Assembly: GCF_000372965.1 (NCBI RefSeq)
Contig: NZ_KB890024.1
Location: forward strand, 620,001-684,000
Direction of reading: 5' to 3'
Origin: Hoeflea sp. 108
GTDB lineage: Bacteria; Pseudomonadota; Alphaproteobacteria; Rhizobiales; Rhizobiaceae
DNA length: 64,000 bases
Position numbers and translations under genes: made by a program. Below the pieces are notes generated by a model. It had not been told where the DNA came from. It ran no database searches and saw only the letters and a program-made list of their open reading frames with translations. Numbering within the stretch: the stretch's first letter is position 1; each line of letters starts with the position of its first letter. Below, piece by piece: positions 56,069 through 64,000 of the stretch.

Positions 56069-57433
56069 ATGCCGGTCGAACTTCTCGATGCCAAGCCAGA
56101 CGATGCCCTGCCAATCCACCTGGTGGCCAAGGATGGCCTGGAGCAGGCCGGGTTGCAGCCGGCCATACGTGCCTGGGCCGAAGCCAATGGCTTTGCCGGC
56201 GAGGCGGGCAAGGTTCTTGCCGTGCCCGGGGTGGACGGCAATCTGGCCGGCGCGCTGTTCGGTACCGGCAAGGACGAGAACGGCCTTGGCTTCGGCGCGC
56301 TCGCCCGCGGCTTGCCTGTGGCCAACTGGCACTTTGCCCGGCAGCCGGCCCATCCGGAACTCGCCGCTCTCGGTACGGTCCTCGGCGGTTATGTCTTCAC
56401 CCGCTACGGCAAGAAGCCGGGCAGGGAACTCGGCCTTTCGGTGCCTGAAGGTGTCGACAGTGCGCGGCTGAAGCGGCTCGTCGATGCAGTTTTTCTCGTT
56501 CGCGATCTGGTCAACACGCCGACCAACGACATGGGGCCGTCCGAGCTCGAGGGTGCTGTCAGGGCGCTGGCGCAGCAGCATGGCGGGCAGGTTGCGGTCA
56601 CGCTCGGCGATGATCTGCTTCGCCAGAATTTCCCGATGATCCACGCCGTCGGCCGCGCTTCCGCCGATGCGCCGCGCCTGATCGACCTGACCTGGGGGGC
56701 TGAGGATGCGCCGAAGGTGACGCTGGTCGGCAAGGGCGTGTGCTTCGACACCGGCGGCCTCGACATCAAGCCGGCATCCAGCATGCTTTTGATGAAGAAG
56801 GACATGGGCGGTGCTGCCAATGTCCTCGGCCTCGCCGCGATGATCATGGGCGCGAAACTGAAGGTTCGGCTCCGAGTACTGATCCCGGCCGTCGAGAACT
56901 CGATCTCCGCCGATGCGTTCCGTCCCGGAGACGTGCTCCAGAGCCGCAAGGGGCTGACGGTCGAAATCGGCAATACCGACGCCGAGGGACGTCTCGTGCT
57001 GGCCGATGCGCTCACACTCGCCGACGAGGAGCAGCCGCATCTGCTGGTCGACATGGCAACGCTGACCGGGGCCGCGCGCGTCGCACTCGGACCGGACTTG
57101 CCGCCGTTCTACACCGACGATGAGGCCTTGGCGGCAGAACTGGCTGCGGCATCACTCGCCGTCGAGGACCCTATCTGGCGCATGCCCTTGTGGAAGCCCT
57201 ACGACGCCAAGCTGTCGTCCAAGGTGGCTGACATGAACAATGTCACCACTGACGGTTTCGCCGGCTCGATCACAGCGGCGATGTTCCTCAAGCGCTTCGT
57301 CGACAAGACGTCGTCCTGGGCCCATTTCGACATCTTTGCCTGGAACCCGACCGATCGGCCTTACGGTCCCGTTGGCGGCGAGGCGCAGGCCATCCGTGCC
57401 TTGGAGAAGGTCATTTCGGCGCGCTTCGGCTGA
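56069..57433 (+). CDS. pepA: Leucyl aminopeptidase (M17 family)
   Basis: Encodes 454 residues. M17 aminopeptidases are hexameric di-metal enzymes cleaving N-terminal residues. The metal and catalytic region is intact: VTLVGKGVCFDTGGLDIKPASSMLLMKKDMGGAANVLG (Lys and Asp ligands), the bicarbonate-site NTDAEGRLVLADAL signature and a C-terminal WNPTDRPYGPVGGEAQAIRALEKV. It is shorter in the N-terminal domain than E. coli PepA (503). The gene name is by family; PepB is possible. Neighbours to the right process peptides or cell wall too. Confidence 0.94.
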   Translation: MPVELLDAKPDDALPIHLVAKDGLEQAGLQPAIRAWAEANGFAGEAGKVLAVPGVDGNLAGALFGTGKDENGLGFGALARGLPVANWHFARQPAHPELAALGTVLGGYVFTRYGKKPGRELGLSVPEGVDSARLKRLVDAVFLVRDLVNTPTNDMGPSELEGAVRALAQQHGGQVAVTLGDDLLRQNFPMIHAVGRASADAPRLIDLTWGAEDAPKVTLVGKGVCFDTGGLDIKPASSMLLMKKDMGGAANVLGLAAMIMGAKLKVRLRVLIPAVENSISADAFRPGDVLQSRKGLTVEIGNTDAEGRLVLADALTLADEEQPHLLVDMATLTGAARVALGPDLPPFYTDDEALAAELAAASLAVEDPIWRMPLWKPYDAKLSSKVADMNNVTTDGFAGSITAAMFLKRFVDKTSSWAHFDIFAWNPTDRPYGPVGGEAQAIRALEKVISARFG

Positions 57434-57532
57434 TCGTTCGGCGGGGCGGGGGCTCATACCTTCGCCCTGCCACCGTCTCAAAATCTTCTTGAATGAAACG
57501 GAACCGAAACAGATTGTGTGGATGCTGGCGGA

Positions 57533-57883
57533 ATGCCGATCGCGTTGCGCCCGAGCCAGTCGCTGAAACTGCTGCAGCAGTTTGCCTTGTCCGAGGTGCG
57601 TGACGACGCGCCCGACCTGACGTTGCGCCAGATGGCGATCCTGTTGACCATCTATCTCGAACCGCCGCCGCACACGGTGCGCGGGCTTGCCGCCAAGCTG
57701 AACGTCAGCAAGCCCGTCATCACCCGCGCTCTCGACACTATGGGCGCGCTCAAGCTGGTGTCGCGCCACCGCGACGAGCTCGACAAGCGCAACGTGCTGA
57801 TCAGGCGCACGGTAGAAGGCGCGCTCTATGTCGAGCGTTTGGGCGATGCTATCATCGCCAAAGCACTGGAGCTTCCGATTTGA
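57533..57883 (+). CDS. MarR-like winged-helix regulator
   Basis: Encodes 116 residues from the ATG at 57533; a GTG at 57518 is an alternative. The winged helix is seen in LTLRQMAILLTIYLEPPPHTVRGLAAKLNVSKPVITRALDTMGALKLVSRHRDELDKRNVLI, with the recognition helix SKPVITRALDTM and a wing of Arg/Asp residues typical of MarR. Ligand unknown. Its stop overlaps the TTG start of the next gene, so the two are coupled. Confidence 0.85.
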   Translation: MPIALRPSQSLKLLQQFALSEVRDDAPDLTLRQMAILLTIYLEPPPHTVRGLAAKLNVSKPVITRALDTMGALKLVSRHRDELDKRNVLIRRTVEGALYVERLGDAIIAKALELPI

Positions 57884-58740
57884 CCATCCACGACAGCCGC
57901 CTTCACGCCTTCCGCCCCGACCTTGCCGATGCTCGCCTTGAGGGGCAGGTTGCAGCCCAGCGCTTCGTCGCCGGCCGACCGGCACGCATCACGGCCTCCG
58001 TCGCCGATGTCCGCAAGGCCGGGCGCCCCGATTCGGGTCTCAACACGCAGCTGCTTCACGGCGACGACGTGCTGGTGTTCGACGAGGCCGAAGGTTTCGC
58101 ATGGCTACAGGCTGAGCGCGACGGTTATGTCGGCTATGTCTCATCGGCCGATCTCGCGCCCCGCACGTTCGAGCCGACGCATCTGGTGACGGCGCTCCGG
58201 ACCTTCGTCTATCCGGGACCTGATATGAAGTTCCCGCGCAGCGGCCAGCTGTCGATCGGGTCGCGCGTCGCTGTCACCGGTTTTGCCGAGACTCGCGGCA
58301 CGAGCTACGGCATCCTGCCGTCGGGCGAGGCGATCGTGCTCCAGCATCTGGCGCCGCTGGGAACCACCGCCGACGATTTCGTTGCGGTCGCCGAACGCCT
58401 CATCGATACACCTTATCTGTGGGGCGGCTTCAGCGCCTTCGGCATCGACTGCTCGGGCCTCGTCCAGCTGTCGATGCGCATGGCCGGCAACAACGTGCTG
58501 CGCGATTCGGACATGCAGGAAGCGTCGCTTGGCACGCTGGTCGACGCCGGTCCTGATTTCTCGCGTCTGGAGCGCGGTGACCTCGTCTTCTGGAAGGGCC
58601 ATGTCGCAATCATGACCGACACGGAAAACATGATTCACGCCAACGGCCACACCATGACCGTCGCCCGAGAGGGCCTGCGCGCTGCCATCGACCGTATCGG
58701 CTATCTCTATGGCGGGCCGACAGGTTTCAGGCGACCATGA
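57880..58740 (+). CDS. NlpC/P60 family cell-wall peptidase
   Basis: Encodes 286 residues from a TTG at 57880 that overlaps the preceding stop (TTGA); GGAG lies 8 nt upstream, so this rare start is credible. SH3-like domains fill residues ~35-165 (VADVRKAGRPDSGLNTQLLHGDDVLVFDEAEGFAWLQAERDGYVGYV), then the NlpC/P60 domain with catalytic Cys in FGIDCSGLVQLSMR, His in GHVAIMTD and a third His in MIHANGHT. It should cleave gamma-D-Glu-diamino acid bonds in cell-wall peptides. No signal peptide, as in recycling enzymes that act in the cytoplasm. Confidence 0.93.
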   Translation: MTIHDSRLHAFRPDLADARLEGQVAAQRFVAGRPARITASVADVRKAGRPDSGLNTQLLHGDDVLVFDEAEGFAWLQAERDGYVGYVSSADLAPRTFEPTHLVTALRTFVYPGPDMKFPRSGQLSIGSRVAVTGFAETRGTSYGILPSGEAIVLQHLAPLGTTADDFVAVAERLIDTPYLWGGFSAFGIDCSGLVQLSMRMAGNNVLRDSDMQEASLGTLVDAGPDFSRLERGDLVFWKGHVAIMTDTENMIHANGHTMTVAREGLRAAIDRIGYLYGGPTGFRRP

Positions 58741-58750
58741 CTGCTTTCCA

Positions 58751-58871
58751 CTCCCCGTTTACGGGGAGAGGATGCCGGCAAGCAGCTGAGGGGCGGCGCA
58801 AACCTTAGAAGCCTGGTACAGCCCCTCATCCGGCCCTTTGGGCCACCTTTTTCCCGTAAACTGGGAGAAGG
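58751..58871. repeat. Palindromic intergenic repeat (CTCCCCGTTTACGGGGAG type)
   Basis: CTCCCCGTTTACGGGGAG at 58751 and its degenerate counterpart CCCGTAAACTGGGAG near 58854-58868 flank GCCGGCAAGCAGCTGAGGGG and CAGCCCCTCATCCGGC arms, so the whole 120-bp block can fold on itself. It fills the gap between two convergent genes and may double as a terminator. Recalled as a common rhizobial element. Confidence 0.65.
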
Positions 58872-58880
58872 AAATTCGCC

Positions 58881-59825
58881 TCAGTACCCCGCCGCGCGGT
58901 CGACCAGGTTTTCCAGGGGGTCGCCGCGTTCAAAGGCGTCCATCTGCTTGAGCATTGGCCCGACGAGATGCGCCGGGTCGGACGTCGCGGCTGCGTGCGG
59001 CGTCACATAGACCTTGGGATGTCCCCAGAGCGGGCTGGTCTTGGGCAGGGGTTCGACCTCGAACACGTCGAGGCTCGCTTCCTTCAGCGTGCCGTCGTCG
59101 AGTGCGCGCAATATGTCGGCGTCGTGCTGCAGCTTGCCACGGCCAGCATTGATGAGCACGGAGCCGCCGAGCCCGTTGCGCCGGCGCAGTTCCTTGAGCA
59201 GCCCGTAATTGACCATGCCCTTGGTCGTGTCGGTTAGAGGCAGCAGCACGACAAGGATGTCGGTGGCGTTGAGGAACGGCACCAGCCCGACATCGCCGGC
59301 GAAGGTGGTGACACCTGCGACATCCTGCGGCCTGCGGCTCCAGCCATTGACGCGGAAGCCGATGGCGCTGAGCGCGTTGGCGGCGGCGCGGCCAAGATTG
59401 CCCAGCCCCATGATGCCGACGGAGATGTCCTCGGCCGGCCGCTGCGGTGGCTCGTGCCAGACCTTCTTGGTCTGCTGTGCCCGGTAGAGCTGGCCCTGGC
59501 GATGATGGTCTAGCACCCGCCACAGCACATATTCGACCATGTGCTGGGTCAAATTGTCGGCGACGACGCGGACGATCGGCACGTCTGGCAGGGTCGTGTC
59601 GGCGAAGACATGGTCGACGCCGGCGCCGATCGAGAAGATGGCCTTGAGGTTCGGCAGCTTGGCCAGCAGGCCGGGCCGCTGCTTCCAGACGACCGCATAT
59701 TCGATGCTGGGATCGGCCTCGCCATTTGGTTCGAGCACCACTTCGCGCTCTTCCGACAGCATCTCGTACCAGCGCTGCGGGCTGAAACCGGTGATTGCGA
59801 GAAGTATCTTGCCCTTGGCTGCCAT
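58881..59825 (-). CDS. ghrA: Glyoxylate/hydroxypyruvate reductase A
   Basis: Encodes 314 residues. D-2-hydroxyacid dehydrogenase fold of the GhrA branch: FSIGAGVDHVFADTTLPDVPIVRVV, NAD-binding GIMGLGNLGRAAANAL, catalytic Arg in LINAGRGKLQ, Glu in VFEVEPLP and His in VTPHAAATSDP. It reduces glyoxylate and hydroxypyruvate with NADPH. Length matches E. coli GhrA (312). A second, distinct reductase of this superfamily lies at 32627-33628. Upstream neighbour is the yej operon. Confidence 0.93.
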   Translation of the reverse strand: MAAKGKILLAITGFSPQRWYEMLSEEREVVLEPNGEADPSIEYAVVWKQRPGLLAKLPNLKAIFSIGAGVDHVFADTTLPDVPIVRVVADNLTQHMVEYVLWRVLDHHRQGQLYRAQQTKKVWHEPPQRPAEDISVGIMGLGNLGRAAANALSAIGFRVNGWSRRPQDVAGVTTFAGDVGLVPFLNATDILVVLLPLTDTTKGMVNYGLLKELRRRNGLGGSVLINAGRGKLQHDADILRALDDGTLKEASLDVFEVEPLPKTSPLWGHPKVYVTPHAAATSDPAHLVGPMLKQMDAFERGDPLENLVDRAAGY

Positions 59826-59846
59826 GCTGCTGTCCTGAATGTCCTG

Positions 59847-61478
59847 CTATTCGCTGACCACGCCCGACGGCGCTGTTTCGATCTTGAACGCCGCCGAGAT
59901 CAGCGCCCTAGTGTAATCGGTTTGCGGGCGCTCGAAAATCTGCTCGGACGTGCCCGTTTCCACAACCTTGCCGTTGCGCATGACGATGACCTCGTTGGCC
60001 AGCGCGCGCACGACCTTGAGATCGTGGCTGATGAACAGATAGGCGAGGTCATGCTTGGCCTGCAGGTTGCGCAGAAGATCGACCACCTGCGCCTGCACGC
60101 TCATGTCGAGCGCCGACGTCGGTTCGTCCAGCATGACGAAGCGCGGCTTGAGCACCATGGCGCGGGCTATGGCTATGCGCTGGCGCTGGCCGCCGGAGAA
60201 TTCATGCGGGTAGCGGAAGCGCGTCTCGGGGTCGAGGCCGACCTCGCGCAGCACGTCGACGACCGCCTTGTCGCGCGCCGCGGCGTTGAGGCCGGGCTCG
60301 TGGATCTTAAGGCCTTCCTCGATGATGTCGGCCACGGCCATGCGTGGGCTGAGCGAGCCGAACGGGTCCTGGAAGACGATCTGGAGCTCGCGCCGGAGCG
60401 GCCGCATGGCGTTGAAACTGAGCTTGTCGATCTCGCGGCCGTTGAAGTCGATCTTGCCTTGCGACGAGATCATCCGCGCCAGTGCGAGGCCGAGCGTGGT
60501 CTTACCCGAGCCGGATTCGCCGACGACGCCGACTGTCTGGCCGGCGCGGACCGCAATGTCGATGCCGTCGACGGCCTTCACATGGTCGACCGTCTTGCGG
60601 AAGAAGCCCTGCTTGATCGGGAACCAGACCTTTACGTCGGAGCCGGACATGACCGTCTGCGCCCCGGTATTCGTCTCCGGCGGCTTGCCCTTCGGCTCGG
60701 CCGCCAGAAGGTGCTTGGTGTAGCTGTGCTGCGGGTGGGCGAAGATCTCCTTCGTTGGACCCGTTTCCACGATCTTGCCGCGCGTCATCACGCAGACGCG
60801 GTCGGCAATGCGGCGGACGATGCCGAGGTCGTGGGTGATGAACAGCATCGACATGCCCTTGCGGGCCTTGAGCTTGGCGAGCAGTTCGAGGATCTGTGCC
60901 TGCACGGTGACGTCGAGCGCCGTCGTCGGCTCGTCGGCGATCAGAAGCTCCGGCTCGTTGGCGAGCGCCATCGCGATCATCACGCGCTGGCGCTGCCCGC
61001 CCGAAAGCTGATGCGGGAAGGCCTCGAGTCGCTTCCTAGGGTCGCGGATGCCGACCTCTTCGAGCAGTTCGAGCGTGCGGGCCTTCGCCTGCTTGTCGCC
61101 CATGCCCTGGTGCAGGGACAACACTTCGACGATCTGCCGCTCGATGGTGTGCAGCGGATTGAGCGAGGTCATCGGCTCCTGGAAGATCATGGTGATCTTG
61201 TTGCCGCGCACCTTGCGCAACGCATTCTCGTTCAGGGCGAGCAGATCCTGGCCGCCAAACATGATGCGGCCAGATGGGTGGCTCGCCGGCGGGTAGGGCA
61301 GCAGCTTCAGCACCGAAAGTGCGGAGACCGATTTGCCCGAGCCGGATTCGCCGACCAGCGCCACGGTCTCGCCCTTGGCGATGTCGAACGAGATGTTGTC
61401 GACGGCGACAGTCGTCGTACCGCCCTGGGCGAAGGCGACTGTCAGGTCCTGGACGGAAAGGAGAGGGGACATACTCAC
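59847..61478 (-). CDS. yejF: Microcin C/peptide ABC transporter ATP-binding protein YejF
   Basis: Encodes 543 residues from a GTG at 61478 that overlaps the yejE stop (GTGA) and has GAGGAAG 9 nt upstream; an ATG at 61472 is the alternative. Two ABC domains are fused: the first with Walker A GESGSGKSVSALSVLK and signature LSGGQRQRVMIAMAL, the second with GESGSGKTTLGLALAR and FSGGQRQRIAIARAMV. Each is followed by the oligopeptide-type extension. YejABEF imports peptides such as microcin C in enterobacteria and aids resistance to antimicrobial peptides in other alphaproteobacteria. Confidence 0.94.
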   Translation of the reverse strand: MSMSPLLSVQDLTVAFAQGGTTTVAVDNISFDIAKGETVALVGESGSGKSVSALSVLKLLPYPPASHPSGRIMFGGQDLLALNENALRKVRGNKITMIFQEPMTSLNPLHTIERQIVEVLSLHQGMGDKQAKARTLELLEEVGIRDPRKRLEAFPHQLSGGQRQRVMIAMALANEPELLIADEPTTALDVTVQAQILELLAKLKARKGMSMLFITHDLGIVRRIADRVCVMTRGKIVETGPTKEIFAHPQHSYTKHLLAAEPKGKPPETNTGAQTVMSGSDVKVWFPIKQGFFRKTVDHVKAVDGIDIAVRAGQTVGVVGESGSGKTTLGLALARMISSQGKIDFNGREIDKLSFNAMRPLRRELQIVFQDPFGSLSPRMAVADIIEEGLKIHEPGLNAAARDKAVVDVLREVGLDPETRFRYPHEFSGGQRQRIAIARAMVLKPRFVMLDEPTSALDMSVQAQVVDLLRNLQAKHDLAYLFISHDLKVVRALANEVIVMRNGKVVETGTSEQIFERPQTDYTRALISAAFKIETAPSGVVSE

Positions 61479-62617
61479 TTGAATGTCTTCCTCGGATCGA
61501 AGGCGTCGCGCACCGCTTCACCGGCAAAGATGAGCAGCGACAGCATCAGCGAGATGACCACGAAGCCTGACAGGCCGAGCCACGGTGCATTGAGGTTGCG
61601 CTGCCCCTGCTTGAGCAACTCGCCGAGCGAGGCCGAACCGGGCGGCAGGCCGAAGCCGAGGAAATCGAGCGAGGTCAGCGTCGAGATCGAGCCGTTGAGT
61701 ATGAAGGGCAGGAAGGTCAATGTCGCCACCATCGCGTTGGGCAGAAGGTGGCGGAGCATGATCGTCCGGTTGGGTACGCCGAGCGCGCGCGCCGCATTCA
61801 CATATTCGAAGTTGCGGGCGCGCAGGAATTCGGCGCGCACCACGCCCACCAGCGCCACCCAGGAGAATATCAGCATCAGTCCGAGCAGGATGAAGAAGCC
61901 CGGTGGTAGGATGGCGGACACGATCAGCAGCAGATAGAGCACTGGGATCGCCGACCAGATTTCGATGAAGCGTTGGAACAGAAGGTCCGTCCAGCCGCCA
62001 AAATAGCCCTGCATGGCACCGGCCGTCACGCCGACCACCGCCGAGCCCAGCGTCAGCGTCAGGCCGAACAGCACCGAGATGCGGAAGCCATAGATGACGC
62101 GGGCCAGCACGTCGCGGGCCTGGTCGTCCGTACCGAGCCAGTTCCAGTTGCCGACGGTGCAGTTGGGGTCGTCCACGCCCTGCGGGTACCGCTGGCAGCG
62201 CACCTCCTTGGGGTACAGCCAGGATGGCTTTGCCGGTGCTGCCTCGGGAATCTCGTTGTTGGTGGTACGGTAGGAATATCGGATCGGCGGCCATATCGCC
62301 CAGCCATCGGCAGATATCGCCTCCTGCACCACGGCCATGCGGTAGTCGGTGATCGGCAGGAAGCCGTCCGCGCCGAGGAACGTCTCCTCCGGATAGTCAC
62401 TGACGATGGGCGAGAAGAATTCGCCCTTGAAGCGGATCAGAAGCGGCCGGTCGTTGGCAATGAGTTCCGAGAACAGCGACAGCACGAACAGGACGAGGAA
62501 GATCCACAGCGACCAGTAGCCGCGCTTGTTGGCCTTGAAACTGTGCCAGCGACGCTTGTTGAGCGGCGAGAGCCAGGCCCGCTTTGCCGGCGGTGTCATC
62601 GTGTCGGTCGCGGACAT
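61475..62617 (-). CDS. yejE: Peptide ABC transporter permease YejE
   Basis: Encodes 380 residues. An N-terminal membrane segment (~33-52), a long periplasmic insert (~55-165, with CQRYPQGVDDPNC holding two Cys), and a DppC-type permease domain with the inner-membrane component loop NAARALGVPNRTIMLRHLLPN. Start ATG overlaps the yejB stop by 1 nt (TGATG). Works with YejB and YejF. Confidence 0.95.
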   Translation of the reverse strand: MSATDTMTPPAKRAWLSPLNKRRWHSFKANKRGYWSLWIFLVLFVLSLFSELIANDRPLLIRFKGEFFSPIVSDYPEETFLGADGFLPITDYRMAVVQEAISADGWAIWPPIRYSYRTTNNEIPEAAPAKPSWLYPKEVRCQRYPQGVDDPNCTVGNWNWLGTDDQARDVLARVIYGFRISVLFGLTLTLGSAVVGVTAGAMQGYFGGWTDLLFQRFIEIWSAIPVLYLLLIVSAILPPGFFILLGLMLIFSWVALVGVVRAEFLRARNFEYVNAARALGVPNRTIMLRHLLPNAMVATLTFLPFILNGSISTLTSLDFLGFGLPPGSASLGELLKQGQRNLNAPWLGLSGFVVISLMLSLLIFAGEAVRDAFDPRKTFK

Positions 62618-63723
62618 CAGACGTCCCTCCGCTCGAAGTCGATGCGGGGATCGATCCAGGTATAGGTGAGGTCAGAGATCAGGCTGACGAACAGGCCCAT
62701 CAGGGAGAAGATGTAGAGATTGGCGAAGACGACAGGATAGTCGCGGTCGAGCACCGAACGGAAGCCGAGCAGACCGAGGCCGTCGAGCGAGAAGATGTTT
62801 TCGATCAAAAGCGAGCCGGTGAAGAAGGCCGAGATGAAGGCGCCCGGAAAGCCGGCGATCACGATCAGCATCGCGTTGCGGAACACGTGGCCGTAAAGCA
62901 CTTGCCGCTCGGACAGGCCTTTGGCGCGGGCGGTGACGACATATTGCTTGCGGATTTCGTCGAGGAACGAATTCTTGGTCAGCAGCGTCGTGGTGGCAAA
63001 GGCCGACAGCACGAGTGCGGTGAGCGGCAGCGTGACGTGCCAGAGATAGTCGAGGATCTTGCCGCCCAGCGACAGCTGGCTGAAGTTCTCCGACGTCAGG
63101 CCGCGCAGCGGGAACCAGTCGAAGAACGAGCCGCCGGCAAACAGCACCATCAACAGGATGGCAAACAGGAAGGCGGGGATGGCGTAGCCGACGATGACGA
63201 CGCCGCTGGTCCAGATGTCGAAGGTGGAACCGTCCTTCACCGCCTTGCGGATGCCGAGCGGAATCGAGATCAGGTAGGACAACAGCGTGATCCAGATGCC
63301 GAGCGAGATCGACACCGGCATCTTCTCCAGGATCAGGTCGATCACCGAGATGTCGCGGAAGTAGCTGTCGCCGAAATCGAAGCGGATGTAGTTCCACATC
63401 ATCATGCCGAAGCGTTCGAGCGGCGGCTTGTCGAAGCCGAACTGCTTTTCGAGCTTGGCGATGAATTCGGGGTCCAGCCCCTGCGCGCCGCGATACTTGG
63501 ACGTGGTCTCGCCGCCGGCAACGTCGAAATTGGTGTGGCCGCCGACGTCGCCGCCGCCACCCGACAGACGGTCGCCGGCGTCGCCGCCCTGGCCGGTCAG
63601 CTTGGCGATGACCTGTTCGACCGGTCCGCCGGGCGCGAACTGGATGACGGCGAACGAGATTGCCATGATGCCGATCAGCGTCGGGATCATCAGAAGGATG
63701 CGCCGGAGGATATAGGCGCCCAT
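62617..63723 (-). CDS. yejB: Peptide ABC transporter permease YejB
   Basis: Encodes 368 residues. A DppB-type permease: MGAYILRRILLMIPTLIGIMAISFAVIQFAPGGPVEQV at the N-terminus, a Gly-rich linker (GQGGDAGDRLSGGGGDVGG) near residue 45-63 and the permease loop TARAKGLSERQVLYGHVFRN. Six membrane segments are visible. Begins 45 nt after the end of the solute-binding-protein gene. Confidence 0.95.
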   Translation of the reverse strand: MGAYILRRILLMIPTLIGIMAISFAVIQFAPGGPVEQVIAKLTGQGGDAGDRLSGGGGDVGGHTNFDVAGGETTSKYRGAQGLDPEFIAKLEKQFGFDKPPLERFGMMMWNYIRFDFGDSYFRDISVIDLILEKMPVSISLGIWITLLSYLISIPLGIRKAVKDGSTFDIWTSGVVIVGYAIPAFLFAILLMVLFAGGSFFDWFPLRGLTSENFSQLSLGGKILDYLWHVTLPLTALVLSAFATTTLLTKNSFLDEIRKQYVVTARAKGLSERQVLYGHVFRNAMLIVIAGFPGAFISAFFTGSLLIENIFSLDGLGLLGFRSVLDRDYPVVFANLYIFSLMGLFVSLISDLTYTWIDPRIDFERRDV

Positions 63724-63768
63724 CAGGCGATGCTCCCATGTGCAAACGGGGCTTCAGGAGCAGTCATT

Positions 63769-64000
63769 TCAGGTCTTGCCAATACGTGCAGCCTTGTCCT
63801 TGTCGAACCACCACATGGCCTCGACGGGAAAGCCGAAGTCCGGCTTCGGCTCCTTGTAGCCGAACATGTCCCAGAAGGCGGCTCGGTGATTCGCCGAAAA
63901 CCAATTTGGAATCCAGTCTAGCCGGGCGCGCAAGACCCGGTCGAGCGCACGCATTGCCGCTATCAGCGCCGCCCGGTCGCCGGCCGCCCCGACCGCGTCG
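63769..64000 (-). CDS. yejA: Extracellular solute-binding protein YejA, C-terminal end (cut by window edge)
   Basis: The last 76 codons are visible and the frame stays open to the window edge, so the gene continues beyond it. The tail (AALIAAMRALDRVLRARLDWIPNWFS...AFWDMFGYKEPKPDFGFP...WWFDKDKAARIGK) matches the C-terminus of peptide-binding SBP_bac_5 proteins of the YejA type. It heads the yejABEF order on the minus strand. Confidence 0.85.
   Translation of the reverse strand, partial: DAVGAAGDRAALIAAMRALDRVLRARLDWIPNWFSANHRAAFWDMFGYKEPKPDFGFPVEAMWWFDKDKAARIGKT

Overview
The window reads as chromosomal DNA of a GC-rich alphaproteobacterium of the order Hyphomicrobiales (Rhizobiales), most likely the Mesorhizobium/Aminobacter group of Phyllobacteriaceae. 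The support is the haem-responsive regulator Irr with its HHH motif beside fabA-fabB-fabI, the protein sequences of DnaA, MoeB and YlxR, promoters of the alphaproteobacterial type CTTGAC-N17-CTATAT, and several short palindromic repeats of a kind I remember from rhizobial genomes. Genus assignment is inference. Nearly all genes are core or housekeeping; I see no prophage, transposase, CRISPR array, tRNA or rRNA gene.

Layout. 1-6.4 kb: end of phoH, then ybeY, a CorC-type CBS protein, lnt, an XRE regulator, metK and trmB. 6.4-13.0 kb: a tricarboxylate uptake locus, with TctDE two-component genes on the minus strand, a divergent iron-type binding protein, then tctC-tctB-tctA. 13.2-25.4 kb: the transcription/translation cluster rimP-nusA-ylxR-infB-(YcxB-like gene)-rbfA-truB-corA-rpsO-pnp. 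25.6-28.3 kb: an RsmC-like methyltransferase and a GGDEF/EAL protein. 28.4-31.7 kb: fabA-fabB-fabI (minus) divergent from irr. 31.9-35.4 kb: an SH3-domain exported protein, a GyaR-type reductase, a GFA-family protein, a GNAT acetyltransferase and a MoeB-like enzyme. 35.4-40.6 kb: recF, dnaN, dnaA, an 830-bp regulatory gap, and rpsT. 40.7-43.7 kb: enoyl-CoA hydratase, mutM, deoB. 43.9-55.9 kb: a complete Flp/Tad pilus locus (TadE-like pseudopilins, Flp pilin, cpaABCDEF, tadBC, tadD-like). 56-64 kb: leucyl aminopeptidase, MarR-like regulator, NlpC/P60 protein, GhrA-type reductase, and the Yej peptide/microcin ABC transporter running off the right edge.

The most interesting signals are non-coding and sit in the core operons. 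A perfect tRNA T-arm mimic (5-bp stem, TTCGATA loop) lies 21 nt before rbfA in the operon that also encodes TruB, the enzyme that modifies exactly that structure. A YcxB-like gene of different base composition splits infB from rbfA and opens with a 13-bp perfect inverted repeat directly after its start codon. The rimP-nusA-infB operon has a compact leader with a good promoter, an intrinsic terminator and a 22-codon reading frame ending in an ATGA overlap with rimP. The dnaA upstream region holds nine GANTC (CcrM) sites in about 370 bp. CtrA-like motifs flank the pilus genes. A direct repeat typical of OmpR-family regulators lies before tctC.

Start codons were chosen from ribosome-binding sites, operon overlaps and family lengths, all by eye. 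No alignment, folding or database search was run.
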